Shown here: in pieces, positions 25,978-35,261 of the stretch
Layout of the letters: every line of letters starts with the position of its first letter
Numbering within the stretch: the first letter of the stretch is position 1
Source: Methanobrevibacter sp.
GTDB lineage: Archaea; Methanobacteriota; Methanobacteria; Methanobacteriales; Methanobacteriaceae
Assembly (NCBI RefSeq): GCF_017409525.1
Contig: NZ_JAFQSO010000014.1
Span: forward strand, 62,001 to 126,000
DNA length: 64,000 bases
Direction: 5' to 3'
Position numbers and translations under genes: made by a program
Notes under the pieces: generated by a model
Database searches by the model: none
What the model was told of the DNA's origin: nothing
What the model saw: only the letters and a program-made list of their open reading frames with translations

Positions 25978-26045
25978 TGTTTGTGTTTGATGGATAGGGT
26001 CAAGCGATGCTGCAACATCTAACCTATCTACAAACACTGGTTACA
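25972..26045. ncRNA. long imperfect inverted repeat at the right end of the island
   Basis: Left arm TGTAAC, GTGTTTG and GATAGG pair in order with CCTATC, CAAACAC and GTTACA on the right, with small internal loops and an apical GATGCTGCAACATC element that can itself fold. Nineteen paired positions in three blocks suggest a structured RNA or a recombination/attachment hairpin; which is not determined. The remaining gap to 26206 is AT-rich with no gene seen. Confidence 0.45.
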
Positions 26046-26206
26046 TAAAAAACAAGACACCAGGAAGGATGAAATGAATTCCGTAACCAATAATTATATT
26101 TGGTTAAAATGCTATTTAAACTTTAATAAAAAGTGATTGATTTCATTTTATATTCTTTTCTTTTTTTTTTACTAAAATCATAATTAGAAATACGGATCAT
26201 AAGATG

Positions 26207-27019
26207 CTATTTTTTCCACCAAACCATAATCCAGTCGGCTTTGTCTTTAACATTATAATATTTTTTGGTTTCACTATCATAGGTCAATATTCTTTTTAAG
26301 TAATCTTTTAAAAGCTCTTTTTCTTCATCTGAATATAAATCAAGTCTGAATTTGCCATTGTCCATAGCTTCTTCAATGCTATCATATTCGCGATAATTAT
26401 TTAAGTCAAAACGTTGGATATTGGCATAAATGCCCATATTAAATAGGATGTTAAAGAAATAGTTGTAATCGGGGAAGTCTTCTGTTTTTTTGCCCAATTC
26501 TTTTTCAAAGTCCCTTTCGATTTTTTTATTTTCAGGTCCGAAAATGGTTACAAAGACATATTTATTCGCAATTTTATCTAATTCGGATAACACTTCTTCA
26601 ATTGGCTTTATTGCATTTAGAGACCTTGAGCAAACAACGACATCAACATCTCCAATATCTTGGTATCTGATTTCTTCAATCGGCTTTAAAATTGTTTCGA
26701 TGTTATTTGCATCATTGTCTTTGGCTCTATTTTCTAGATATTCTAGCATTTTATGTGATGAATCAAGCCCGATTACCTTTTTGACTTTTCTTGAAAGGGG
26801 TACTGTAATTGATCCTTCACCGCAACCAACATCAAGGACAGTGTCATTTTCATCCAAGATTAGCATGTCAAATAATGCAGTATTATAGTCTTCCTTGTGA
26901 GTTCTTTTATAAAATCCTGGAGCTGCTTTATCCCAGTCCTTATTTTTCTTGCCTTCAAGCCTTTCTCTCCAATATTCTGCCCACTCCACATCATTCGGGT
27001 TTTCAATGCATTGCCTCAT
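26207..27019 (-). CDS. class I SAM-dependent methyltransferase
   Basis: 270 residues. Motif I VLDVGCGEGSITVPL, the acidic end of beta-2 VIGLDSSHKML and motif IV-like DVDVVVCSRSLNAI define a Rossmann methyltransferase; the substrate is unknown. A GTG two codons upstream falls inside AGGTGTG, which is the ribosome site for the ATG at 27019, so I start there. That site overlaps the stop of the aldo/keto reductase gene, so the two genes are coupled. First gene right of the island. Confidence 0.85.
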   Translation of the reverse strand: MRQCIENPNDVEWAEYWRERLEGKKNKDWDKAAPGFYKRTHKEDYNTALFDMLILDENDTVLDVGCGEGSITVPLSRKVKKVIGLDSSHKMLEYLENRAKDNDANNIETILKPIEEIRYQDIGDVDVVVCSRSLNAIKPIEEVLSELDKIANKYVFVTIFGPENKKIERDFEKELGKKTEDFPDYNYFFNILFNMGIYANIQRFDLNNYREYDSIEEAMDNGKFRLDLYSDEEKELLKDYLKRILTYDSETKKYYNVKDKADWIMVWWKK

Positions 27020-27021
27020 GT

Positions 27022-28032
27022 TCACACCTTGGTTTTCCCGGATAATACGTTTTGATAATCTTCATAGTTTTCTTTTAGAAGTTCAGGGATATCAAGTTCA
27101 TATGGACATTTGTCCACACAGGCATAGCATTCCATGCAGTCGGTGGTGTGTTCCATCATTTCCTGATACTCTTCGGTTAGGTAGGGCTCAGCTGGAAAGC
27201 GCCTAATCCAAAGGGACATTCTTGCAGATAAGCTGATATTGATGTCTTCAGGACAGGGCATGCAGTATCCGCAGCCTCTGCAGAAGTTTTCTCCAAGTTC
27301 CTCTTTATCTTTTTGGATGTCTGCTTTTAGTTCGTCAGTTAAAACGGTATTTTCATCGTATGATAGGAATTCATCAAGTTCTTCAAGTTTTTGAATCCCC
27401 CAGATGGGCAGGACATTGTTGAAATTGTTTAGAAATGCATAGCTTGCTTTTGAATTTTTAATTAATCCTCCGCCCATTGCCTTCATTGCAATAAAACCGA
27501 TGTCCAATTGTTTGCATTTTTCAACCAGTTCTATTTCTTCATCACCGCTTAAGTATGAAAAGGGATATTGCAATGTTTCATAAATTCCAGAATCAAGCGC
27601 CTCATGGGCAAATGTGATTTTATGGGTGGTGATTCCAATATGATTAACCATTCCTTTTTCTTTTGCTTCAACCATTGCTTTGAACAGTTCGTCATCTGCT
27701 TTGGGGGTAAATGAAATGTTGTGGAATTGATATAAATCCAAATAATCTGTTTTTAAACTTTTAAGGGAAGTTTCCAAATCACTCCAAAAGTCTTCAGGAG
27801 TTTCAGCGGCGGTTTTGCTTGCAAGATATATCTTTTCACGAGGAATGTCTTCAAATGCTTTTCCCATCTTCTCTTCACTGTCAGTGTAAAAATGGGCGGT
27901 GTCAAAAAAGTTTATTCCATTGTCATATGCTTTTTTGAGTATTTCGACTGCCTCGTCCATATTGCATCTTTGAATTGGAAGTGCTCCGAATCCATTTTTG
28001 TTCACTTCTAAATTTGTTTTTCCAAGTCTCAT
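27022..28032 (-). CDS. aldo/keto reductase with C-terminal ferredoxin-like domain
   Basis: 336 residues. Residues 1-230 form an aldo/keto reductase barrel (NGINFFDTAHFYTDSEEKMG, LYLASKTAAE-type strand, YLDLYQFHNI, HIGITTHK). The last 100 residues have CRGCGYCMPCP and CMECYACVDKCP, so they can bind one or two [4Fe-4S] clusters. This fused type is common in anaerobes and probably couples reduced ferredoxin to an oxidoreduction of unknown substrate. It is followed in the same transcript by the methyltransferase. A GAGGAGAG ribosome site supports the start. Confidence 0.88.
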   Translation of the reverse strand: MRLGKTNLEVNKNGFGALPIQRCNMDEAVEILKKAYDNGINFFDTAHFYTDSEEKMGKAFEDIPREKIYLASKTAAETPEDFWSDLETSLKSLKTDYLDLYQFHNISFTPKADDELFKAMVEAKEKGMVNHIGITTHKITFAHEALDSGIYETLQYPFSYLSGDEEIELVEKCKQLDIGFIAMKAMGGGLIKNSKASYAFLNNFNNVLPIWGIQKLEELDEFLSYDENTVLTDELKADIQKDKEELGENFCRGCGYCMPCPEDINISLSARMSLWIRRFPAEPYLTEEYQEMMEHTTDCMECYACVDKCPYELDIPELLKENYEDYQNVLSGKTKV

Positions 28033-28071
28033 TTTAAAAAACTCTCCTCAAAGTTTAATATTTCCTTAAAA

Positions 28072-29076
28072 TTAATACCCATTCATTTTCAATATGAGAT
28101 ATAAGATTAAAATGATTAAAAGCGCAATAAGGGCATGTTTGGCCGATAGGAATTTGGTTTGTTTAAATTCCTTATCTTCAACATCTCCCTGCCTCATAAT
28201 GCGGTCTTTTTCAAATGAGCATTTCTGATAAATGGCTTCGATGTCTTTTGGAAGTCTGCCGTGTTCATTTAACATGCCAATTGTCTTGTTTAGGTATTGC
28301 ACAGCTTTTTGGTCATCTCCAAGATTAACACAGCAAAATGCTGCTTTATAGTTGAAATTGGTTATAAGCTCCAAATCATCTTCAATTTTGCTTTCATAAG
28401 GTATGCATTGGTTATATGATTTTAAAGCTTCTTTATATTCTTTAAGTTCATATAGGGCATCACCTTTAGCATTTAAAGCTATGATTGTATCTTCTTCTGA
28501 AAGTGATTTGTCCAGATACTCTAAAGCTTGCCTGTTTTTTCCTGTTTTTTGAAGCATTTGGCCCTTGTACAGGTCAGATTTTTGAGTTGATCCAAATTGG
28601 TCTTCATATTTGTCAAGGCTTCGAAGGGCATCGTCATATTTTTTAGCTTTAATCAGAAGTTCGATTCTTGCCATGATAAGTTCTTTTTTAGATAATCTTG
28701 GCTCTTCTATTTTGGAATATGATTTGTATTTGTCAAGCGCCTTGTCCATGTATTCTAAAGCATCATCGACATTGCCTTTATTAAATCTAGACATGGCCTT
28801 ATCACAAAGCACATTAACAGAACGTGGTTGTTTTTTCAGATATGCATCGAAATATTTTTCACCATAATCTCCATTGTCATGGCTTTCATCATAATATTGG
28901 TAATAGATTCCTTTTTCTTCAAGAGCGGGCAAATATTCACTGTCAATAAGCAAATCTAAAATTGATAAATAGGATTCTGTGTCGTCTTTTCCATGCCTTT
29001 TTCGAGCTAACATAAGAGCTTCCTTAAAATCATCATCTTCAATGTATTGTTTTGATTTTAAAATAGCATCACTCAT
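28072..29076 (-). CDS. TPR-repeat protein with C-terminal membrane anchor
   Basis: 334 residues of tandem helical repeats with TPR spacing (VNVLCDKAMSRFNKGNVDDA, LYKGQMLQKTGKNRQALEYL, ALNAKGDALYELKEYKEAL). The final 25 residues (HALIALLIILILYLILKM) form one transmembrane helix, so the TPR domain faces the cytoplasm as a tail-anchored scaffold. Partner unknown. AGGTTGAT precedes the start. Confidence 0.8.
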   Translation of the reverse strand: MSDAILKSKQYIEDDDFKEALMLARKRHGKDDTESYLSILDLLIDSEYLPALEEKGIYYQYYDESHDNGDYGEKYFDAYLKKQPRSVNVLCDKAMSRFNKGNVDDALEYMDKALDKYKSYSKIEEPRLSKKELIMARIELLIKAKKYDDALRSLDKYEDQFGSTQKSDLYKGQMLQKTGKNRQALEYLDKSLSEEDTIIALNAKGDALYELKEYKEALKSYNQCIPYESKIEDDLELITNFNYKAAFCCVNLGDDQKAVQYLNKTIGMLNEHGRLPKDIEAIYQKCSFEKDRIMRQGDVEDKEFKQTKFLSAKHALIALLIILILYLILKMNGY

Positions 29077-29128
29077 TTATATCAACCTAATTTTTTTTAT
29101 AAAGCTCCGATTTTTTTTAACTACTCTC

Positions 29129-29141
29129 ACTATATTTATAT
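29129..29141 (+). promoter_or_regulatory. TATA-like element before gltX
   Basis: CTATATTTATATA-type sequence about 70 bases upstream of the gltX ATG, in an otherwise gene-free divergent gap; it would place the transcript start near 29,160. Confidence 0.4.
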
Positions 29142-29203
29142 ATTTTTAGATAGATAAATAATATTGCTTATTTTTATTGAAATAATTAAATTGTGATGAT
29201 TAA

Positions 29204-30874
29204 ATGAATGATTTAGAAGAGATTATCTATAAACATGCTTTATTAAATGCAGCCAAACATAAGGGAAGTGCAAATCCTGGAGCTGTAATGGGTTCAATAA
29301 TGGCAAATGAACCTGAACTTAGAAGTAAAGCTAAAGAAATTGGGCCAATGTCTGGTAAAATTGTAGCAAAAGTAAATGCCTTAAGTCCTGAAGAGCAACA
29401 AGCTGAAATGGAAAAGATGGGTGTTGAAGTTGAAACAAAAAAACCTAAAGCTAAGGAAGTTGGACTTCAAGAGCTTCCGGGGACCCATGAAAATATCGTT
29501 TTAAGGTTCGCTCCAAATCCAAGCGGACCGCTTCATATAGGACACTCAAGAGCGGCAGTTCCAAATGCGGAATATGTAAAAAGACATGAGGGTAAGTTAA
29601 TTTTGAGAATTGAAGATACAGACCCAAAAAGAGTATATGAACCCGCCTATGAAATGATTCCAGAGGATTTGGAATGGTTGGGAATCAAGGCAGATGAAAT
29701 GATTTATCAATCAGACAGGTTTGAAACATATTACGATTATGCTCGACAGCTAATTGAAAAAGGTGCAGCTTACATGTGTACTTGTGATGGGGCAACCTTC
29801 AAAGAGCTTAAGGACAACTGTAAAGCTTGCCCATGTAGAGATAATTCTGTTGAGGAGAATTTGGAGCTATGGGATAAATTCGATGCGATGGACGCCGGTG
29901 AAGCAGTACTCAGAGTCAAAACTGATATTAATCACAAAAACCCTGCGATTCGTGATTGGGTTGCAATGAGGTTGGTTGATGAAGAGCACCCTCGTTTAGG
30001 TACAAAATACCGAATATATCCAATGATGAACTTCTCAGTTGCAGTGGATGATCATTTAATGGGCTTAACTCATGTTTTAAGGGGAAAAGACCATTTGGCG
30101 AATACTGAAAAGCAAAAATACTTGTACGACCATATGGGATGGGACCAACCGGAATATATCCACTATGGCAGACTTAAAATGGAAGACATTGCACTAAGTA
30201 CCTCAAAGGCAATGGCAGGTATTGAAGATGGAACATATTCCGGATGGGATGACCCAAGACTTGGAACCCTAAGGGCTATTGCAAGACGTGGAATTGACCC
30301 AAGAACAATCTACAACTTAATTACTGAAATCGGTGTTAAAATGGCAGATTCAGCCATCAGTTGGAAAAAGATTTACGGTTTGAACCGCAATTTCTTGGAA
30401 CCTGTAGCCAATAGATACTTCTTCTGCGAAAATCCTCAGTTAATTGAAGTTGGAGGATATGAAGACGGTAAAGTCAACATTGAAAGACCGTTACATGCAG
30501 ACCACCTCGATAGGGGTAACAGGGTCCTGCCGTTTGATGGAAAAGCTTACTTGGCTGAAAATGACATTAACGATGGAATATTTAGATTGATGGATGCTGT
30601 TAATGTTAACATTAATGGGGATGAAATAACCTATCATTCCACATCATTTGAAGATGCCCGTGAAGTAAAAGCTAGAATCATTCAATGGGTGCCTGCAGAT
30701 GACAATGTAAATGTGAAAATCATCATGGATGATGCATCAACTAAAACAGGTCTTGGTGAAGGAGCACTGCGCAATTTGGAAGTTGGAAATGTTGTTCAAT
30801 TTGAAAGGGTAGGATTCGCACGTCTTGATGAGATTGCAGACGATGAATTGATATTTTACTATGCCCACAAATAG
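29204..30874 (+). CDS. gltX: glutamyl-tRNA synthetase (archaeal type)
   Basis: 556 residues, charges tRNA-Glu. The class I signatures are APNPSGPLHIGHSRAAV and STSKAMAG (KMSKS variant), with ILRIEDTDPKRV after the first. A long N-terminal extension and the beta-barrel C-terminus are typical of archaeal GluRS, the non-discriminating class in methanogens using GatDE for glutamine. It is followed by a small gene 8 bases later. Confidence 0.95.
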   Translation: MNDLEEIIYKHALLNAAKHKGSANPGAVMGSIMANEPELRSKAKEIGPMSGKIVAKVNALSPEEQQAEMEKMGVEVETKKPKAKEVGLQELPGTHENIVLRFAPNPSGPLHIGHSRAAVPNAEYVKRHEGKLILRIEDTDPKRVYEPAYEMIPEDLEWLGIKADEMIYQSDRFETYYDYARQLIEKGAAYMCTCDGATFKELKDNCKACPCRDNSVEENLELWDKFDAMDAGEAVLRVKTDINHKNPAIRDWVAMRLVDEEHPRLGTKYRIYPMMNFSVAVDDHLMGLTHVLRGKDHLANTEKQKYLYDHMGWDQPEYIHYGRLKMEDIALSTSKAMAGIEDGTYSGWDDPRLGTLRAIARRGIDPRTIYNLITEIGVKMADSAISWKKIYGLNRNFLEPVANRYFFCENPQLIEVGGYEDGKVNIERPLHADHLDRGNRVLPFDGKAYLAENDINDGIFRLMDAVNVNINGDEITYHSTSFEDAREVKARIIQWVPADDNVNVKIIMDDASTKTGLGEGALRNLEVGNVVQFERVGFARLDEIADDELIFYYAHK

Positions 30875-30882
30875 GTGATTAA

Positions 30883-31350
30883 ATGGTAATGTTTTCAAAT
30901 GGGTTTGTCACCCTTCAGATGCCTGAAGATTTTGATCAGATTCCTCCTAAAGATGAATTTACAGATTTGTATTTGGTAAACACCAAAATTCCAATGTCCA
31001 TTAAGTTTTCAACAACTCCAACATTATCAGGGCTTCCCGATATAATGAGCGGAATTGAGGAAAATTTAAAAAGCAATGATAAAATTGATTTGATTACTTC
31101 AGATTTCATTGTAATTAATGAATCTCTTTACTATATGGTTGTTTCTTCATTTTCAGATGGTGAAAACCAAATTAGGCGAAACGAATTCTTATATGTGCAG
31201 GATGACAATCTGTACATTTTTGAATATACATATCCTTATGCGGATAGGGAATTGGATGATTTTTATTTAAACATAATTCGTTCCCTAAAAATCATTGTTC
31301 CAAAATATATAGTTGAAAACGGTAGCTATAGATTAAATAAAGAAGAATAA
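30883..31350 (+). CDS. hypothetical protein, PsbP/DcrB-like beta fold
   Basis: 155 residues. The pattern FVTLQMPEDFDQIPP at the start, a middle MVVSSFSDG, and a late FEYTYPYADRELDDFYLNIIRSLKI resemble the DUF1795/PsbP-like fold of small ligand- or stress-related proteins. No signal peptide or membrane helix. Close to gltX, with AGGTGAT as ribosome site, so probably co-transcribed. The fold call is by eye and uncertain. Confidence 0.6.
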   Translation: MVMFSNGFVTLQMPEDFDQIPPKDEFTDLYLVNTKIPMSIKFSTTPTLSGLPDIMSGIEENLKSNDKIDLITSDFIVINESLYYMVVSSFSDGENQIRRNEFLYVQDDNLYIFEYTYPYADRELDDFYLNIIRSLKIIVPKYIVENGSYRLNKEE

Positions 31351-31367
31351 TTCTTCTTTCTTTTTTT
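31339..31367 (+). terminator. terminator after the gltX transcript
   Basis: AAAGAAGAA (31339-31347) and TTCTTCTTT (31351-31359) form a perfect 9-bp stem around the stop codon, then C and seven T. Confidence 0.7.
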
Positions 31368-31402
31368 AAAATAAGTTATGTGGTGTTTGGTAAAAAAGAT
31401 AT

Positions 31403-33001
31403 TTAATATATCTTTTTCACGTCTTCTGGTTTAATTTTAATGTTTTTACGTCTGTATCTTACAGAGATTTCATCACCATTGATTGCATAGACTTGACTGG
31501 AGTAAGTTTCTCCATCATGTCTGAATATGATTTCATCTCCCTTTTTGAGTACAACATCATTATTGTTGAGTTGCATTTTAAGACTGTCTCTAGCAGGTTT
31601 AGGTTTAATAGTATTGATTTTCGGTTCTACCCTCTCAGGTTCTAGTGAATTTCTAGTATTATTAAATAACTTGCGAGTATTTTCTTGTCTTATTGAATCT
31701 TCATAGTTTGGTTCGTAATATTCACCAAATTCGTCATGTGTTTCATTGATGATTGGAGCATATTCATCTTCAAAATCATCTTCATATTCAGATTCAAATT
31801 CACTGACATTTCTGATGTAATCTGGTTGTAAATCGGCAAGAGGGTCGGTTTCTTCTTCTGGTTCCGGTCTTAGTTTTTCTTTTACATCTTGGAAAATCCT
31901 TGAACCTTTGATTGTATTAGTGATTTTAGCTAAATCTTTCCTGTAATCAAGGTCATTTTCAACCTCTTCAGCTGGTGGTTCAATGTCCTCTTTTTTAGAT
32001 TCATCGATTTTAGTAGGTGATTTTAATGTAGGTTGTTTGATTTCTTCTTCAGTATTTAATAAAGCATCTGTAATTCCTTCACTTTCGGATATGCTTTCAA
32101 TTTTTTCTTCTTCAATCTCCTGTGAAGCGGTAGTAATCGCATCCTGGATATCCTTTTGTGTTGTTTTTGGAATTTCAGTTTCTTCACTTACCTCTGCGAT
32201 AGGTTCAACATCATCCGCAGGTTTAGTTTCCTCAACAGCCAAAACATCCTGCACGGTTTCTTCTGCTTCATTTTCATTGATGATATCAGGTATTGTTTCT
32301 TCTTTAGGTTCTTCTTTATCAATTATGTCTTGGATTGTTTCGACTTTTTCTTCTTCCTGTGTGCCGTTAAGGATTTCTCCTATGTCTTCATCAGCCAAGA
32401 TTTCTTCAATAAGTTGATCTTCGTAATCTTCATTTTCCTGTCTTTTTCGGATACTCTCTTTGATTTCAGTTGTATCCTCTTCCTCTTTATTAATTCTTTG
32501 AGATTCTTTTTCCCTTTCACTATCTTTTCTTTTTGATTCTTTGATAAGTTCATCAATTGTAAATAAATCTTTTAATTCATGTTTTTCATTATTTTGGTCG
32601 TTATTAGGTGTCATAATATCAATCTGAGTTTCGTTCATTGGTTCCTGGAATTTTTTAACTTCCTTTTCATAATTTATAAGTACTTGATTTTGAGATTCAT
32701 ATTCTATATTCTGATAACTGTTCTCTTCAGCCTTAGGAATATAAACATCGTAATTATCTTCTTCTGTTCTTTGGTTGAGGCTATAATCTGGATTTTGCCG
32801 AGTGTTTATTTTGGGAGTATCATTTTTGTTTGATGCTTTATTTTTATTATTTGAGAGAAATCTATCTATAGAATCCTTTGAAATAATTGATTCTTCATCT
32901 TCTTCTAATTCGTCGCCTCTATAATGCAATTTAACAGCTATTATTGCAATTGCACCAATTATAAATATGGTTAACCAAAGTATTATTGTCATCCCGTTCA
33001 T
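31403..33001 (-). CDS. acidic membrane-anchored protein with C-terminal SH3/KOW-like domain
   Basis: About 532 residues. One N-terminal transmembrane helix (MTIILWLTIFIIGAIAIIAV) is followed by some 430 residues extremely rich in Glu, Asp, Ser and Thr with little predicted order, then a compact beta domain in the last 50 residues (LKKGDEIIFRHDGETYSSQ, GDEISVRYRRKNIKIKPEDV) that resembles Tudor/KOW SH3-like barrels. The tail would be cytoplasmic if the N-terminus is outside. Function unknown. A TTG nine bases earlier is in frame; the ATG is preferred because of AGGATTGAG spacing. Confidence 0.75.
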   Translation of the reverse strand: MNGMTIILWLTIFIIGAIAIIAVKLHYRGDELEEDEESIISKDSIDRFLSNNKNKASNKNDTPKINTRQNPDYSLNQRTEEDNYDVYIPKAEENSYQNIEYESQNQVLINYEKEVKKFQEPMNETQIDIMTPNNDQNNEKHELKDLFTIDELIKESKRKDSEREKESQRINKEEEDTTEIKESIRKRQENEDYEDQLIEEILADEDIGEILNGTQEEEKVETIQDIIDKEEPKEETIPDIINENEAEETVQDVLAVEETKPADDVEPIAEVSEETEIPKTTQKDIQDAITTASQEIEEEKIESISESEGITDALLNTEEEIKQPTLKSPTKIDESKKEDIEPPAEEVENDLDYRKDLAKITNTIKGSRIFQDVKEKLRPEPEEETDPLADLQPDYIRNVSEFESEYEDDFEDEYAPIINETHDEFGEYYEPNYEDSIRQENTRKLFNNTRNSLEPERVEPKINTIKPKPARDSLKMQLNNNDVVLKKGDEIIFRHDGETYSSQVYAINGDEISVRYRRKNIKIKPEDVKKIY

Positions 33002-33010
33002 TTTTCCCAA

Positions 33011-33312
33011 CTCAATCCTATGTTTATAGTATAATATATTTATGTTAGAAAGTTAATTTAAATATTTTCATAGTTTTCCAGTTATGGAGCATATGTTGTT
33101 TAATTATCCATTTAAATTAAAGGGATTAGTAAATTTTGTTTATCTTATCTGAAAGACTATGGTTTGTATAAATACAATTTTTTTATGCGCTGTTTTTTTA
33201 AAAATCAATTAATCTATTAATTTGACCAAAAATAACAATTTTTTTGAATACATTCAATTTATATATTTTTAAAATATAATATAAATTAGATTAATATTTA
33301 TGAGGATTAATT
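33011..33312. other. divergent promoter gap between the acidic membrane protein and dapL
   Basis: No gene seen in about 300 bases of AT-rich sequence. TTTATATA at 33258-33265 lies about 50 bases before the dapL ATG and is the likely TATA box; GAGGATTAATT is the ribosome site region. Confidence 0.5.
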
Positions 33313-34548
33313 ATGGTTGTTAAAATTAATGAAAATTATCTAAAATTAAAAAGCAGTTATCTTTTTGTAGAGATTGCAAGAAGAGAAGCAGAATTCGCAA
33401 AAGCAAACCCTGATGCTGATATTATTAAAATGGGAATTGGAGATGTAACTAAACCGCTGGTTCCCGCTGTTGTAAAAGCATTTAGGGATGCAGTTGATGA
33501 TATGGGAAATGCAGATACTTTTATGGGCTATGGTCCAGAACAAGGTTATGACTTTTTAGCTGAAGCCATCATTGAAAATGATTATAACAAATATGGAATT
33601 TCACTTGATGCAGATGAAGTATTTATCAGTGACGGTGCAAAATGTGACACAGGTAATATTCAAGAGATATTTGGCATAGATAATAAGATTGCAGTGACCG
33701 ATCCGGTATATACTGTATATGTTGATACAAATGTGATGGCCGGAAGAACTGGAGAAATGAAGGACGATGGGATGTATGAAGGTTTAACTTATATAAAATG
33801 CAATGCTGAAAACGGATTTGTTCCGGAACTTCCATCAGAACCTGTAGATATAATTTATTTATGTTATCCAAACAACCCTACAGGAACTACCCTTACTAAA
33901 GACCAATTAAAAGTGTTTGTCGATTGGGCAAAAGAAAACAAAGCCATTATATTATTCGATGCAGCTTATGAGATATTCATCAATGAAGATAATGTTCCTC
34001 ACAGTATTTATGAAATTGAAGGTGCAAAAGAAGTGGCTATTGAGTTTAAGAGCTATTCAAAAACCGCAGGATTTACAGGAACACGCTGCGCATATACTGT
34101 TGTTCCTAAAGAGTTAAAAGGATATGATAGCGAAGGTAATGAGGTGGACATTAATCCGTTATGGAACAGAAGACAGACCACCAAATTCAACGGTGCATCC
34201 TATCCAGTGCAAAAGGCTGCTGAAGCAACCTACTCTGAAGAGGGTAAAAAACAAATTCAGGAAGTCGTTGACTATTACATGGCAAACGCAAAAATCATAA
34301 GGGAAAGCCTAACCGATATCGGTCTTGAAGTTTATGGCGGTGTAAGTTCACCTTATATCTGGGTAAAAACTCCAAATAACATGGATTCATGGACATTTTT
34401 CGATTTATTGTTAAATGAAGCAAAAGTTGTAGGAACTCCAGGTTCCGGTTTCGGCCCAAGTGGAGAAGGATATTTAAGATTAACTGCATTTAATACTTTA
34501 GAAAATACTAAGGAAGCCATGGACAGAATTTCAAAATTAGAATTTTAG
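33313..34548 (+). CDS. dapL: LL-diaminopimelate aminotransferase
   Basis: Makes LL-diaminopimelate directly from tetrahydrodipicolinate with glutamate as amino donor, the methanogen route to lysine. 411 residues, fold-type I PLP enzyme: [49 protein letters not shown], and the PLP lysine in [14 protein letters not shown]. These match DapL rather than generic aminotransferases. The following three small genes run in the same direction with short gaps. Confidence 0.94.
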   Translation: MVVKINENYLKLKSSYLFVEIARREAEFAKANPDADIIKMGIGDVTKPLVPAVVKAFRDAVDDMGNADTFMGYGPEQGYDFLAEAIIENDYNKYGISLDADEVFISDGAKCDTGNIQEIFGIDNKIAVTDPVYTVYVDTNVMAGRTGEMKDDGMYEGLTYIKCNAENGFVPELPSEPVDIIYLCYPNNPTGTTLTKDQLKVFVDWAKENKAIILFDAAYEIFINEDNVPHSIYEIEGAKEVAIEFKSYSKTAGFTGTRCAYTVVPKELKGYDSEGNEVDINPLWNRRQTTKFNGASYPVQKAAEATYSEEGKKQIQEVVDYYMANAKIIRESLTDIGLEVYGGVSSPYIWVKTPNNMDSWTFFDLLLNEAKVVGTPGSGFGPSGEGYLRLTAFNTLENTKEAMDRISKLEF

Positions 34549-34558
34549 GTGATGTAAT

Positions 34559-35254
34559 TTGAAAGATAAATTTGAAAAACCAATTCAAATAGAGAATGGA
34601 GATACATTCAAGGTAATTTTATCTAAATATGGCGCCCTTGCTTTAGATAAACAAGAGAATTTATCAGATTTAATCGGCGATAAAACCGGTGATTTGGATT
34701 TGGAAAAAGGAACTCTTACATTTGATGACATTGAATTGCCAATACAAATTTTAGGATTTTTCACACAGGAGTTAAATCAATGGTCATGGGCATGGGACAA
34801 TGATGATATAGGGTTTGATGACAGTTTCATTCAATCAGCTCGCCAAATGAAGGCCATCGGCGATGAATTCAATATTCCTCAGCTAACTTCTCCTGTCATC
34901 ATGACTGATTTAGATACCTGCCATAATTTTGCAATGGTGGCAACTTCCGTTTTAGATTTGGATGGTTATTATGCAGTATCTGAAGATGATTTGGCCATAT
35001 TTGTAGCCGTTAGTTCAGATTTAATTAAGGAAAACGATTCTGTTGAAAAATTCAGAACAAATTATGCAATTTTCCAAAAGAACTTCAACGTTTACCCTAA
35101 AATCGCATTTGAAGGATATACAAAACTCAAAGGATATGTATATAAACCTCATGACGATTTTGCAGTTGCAAAAATCGGAGAAAGCAGAATCATCGTCGGC
35201 TTCACTGAAAGAGGAAACGTGACCCATATTCAAATGCTTTTAGAAGACGATTAG
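34559..35254 (+). CDS. hypothetical protein (DUF6882-like), TTG start
   Basis: 231 residues, no known function. WSWAWDNDDIGF in the first half is typical of DUF6882 proteins. Start TTG 34559 follows GGTGATG at 34549-34555 with correct spacing; no ATG is in a suitable place. Probably in one transcript with dapL and the next two genes. Confidence 0.7.
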   Translation: MKDKFEKPIQIENGDTFKVILSKYGALALDKQENLSDLIGDKTGDLDLEKGTLTFDDIELPIQILGFFTQELNQWSWAWDNDDIGFDDSFIQSARQMKAIGDEFNIPQLTSPVIMTDLDTCHNFAMVATSVLDLDGYYAVSEDDLAIFVAVSSDLIKENDSVEKFRTNYAIFQKNFNVYPKIAFEGYTKLKGYVYKPHDDFAVAKIGESRIIVGFTERGNVTHIQMLLEDD

Positions 35255-35261
35255 TGATATT

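Noticed and set aside
15660-26100. tRNA gene or CRISPR array as an island attachment or defence element
   Set aside because: No cloverleaf-like sequence or regularly spaced repeat-spacer series was found; the 20-base repeat copies are too few and too far apart for a CRISPR array.
15598-26200. Direct repeats flanking the island as attachment sites
   Set aside because: Comparing the gap before the integrase with the gap after the ATPase by eye gave only short AT-rich matches.
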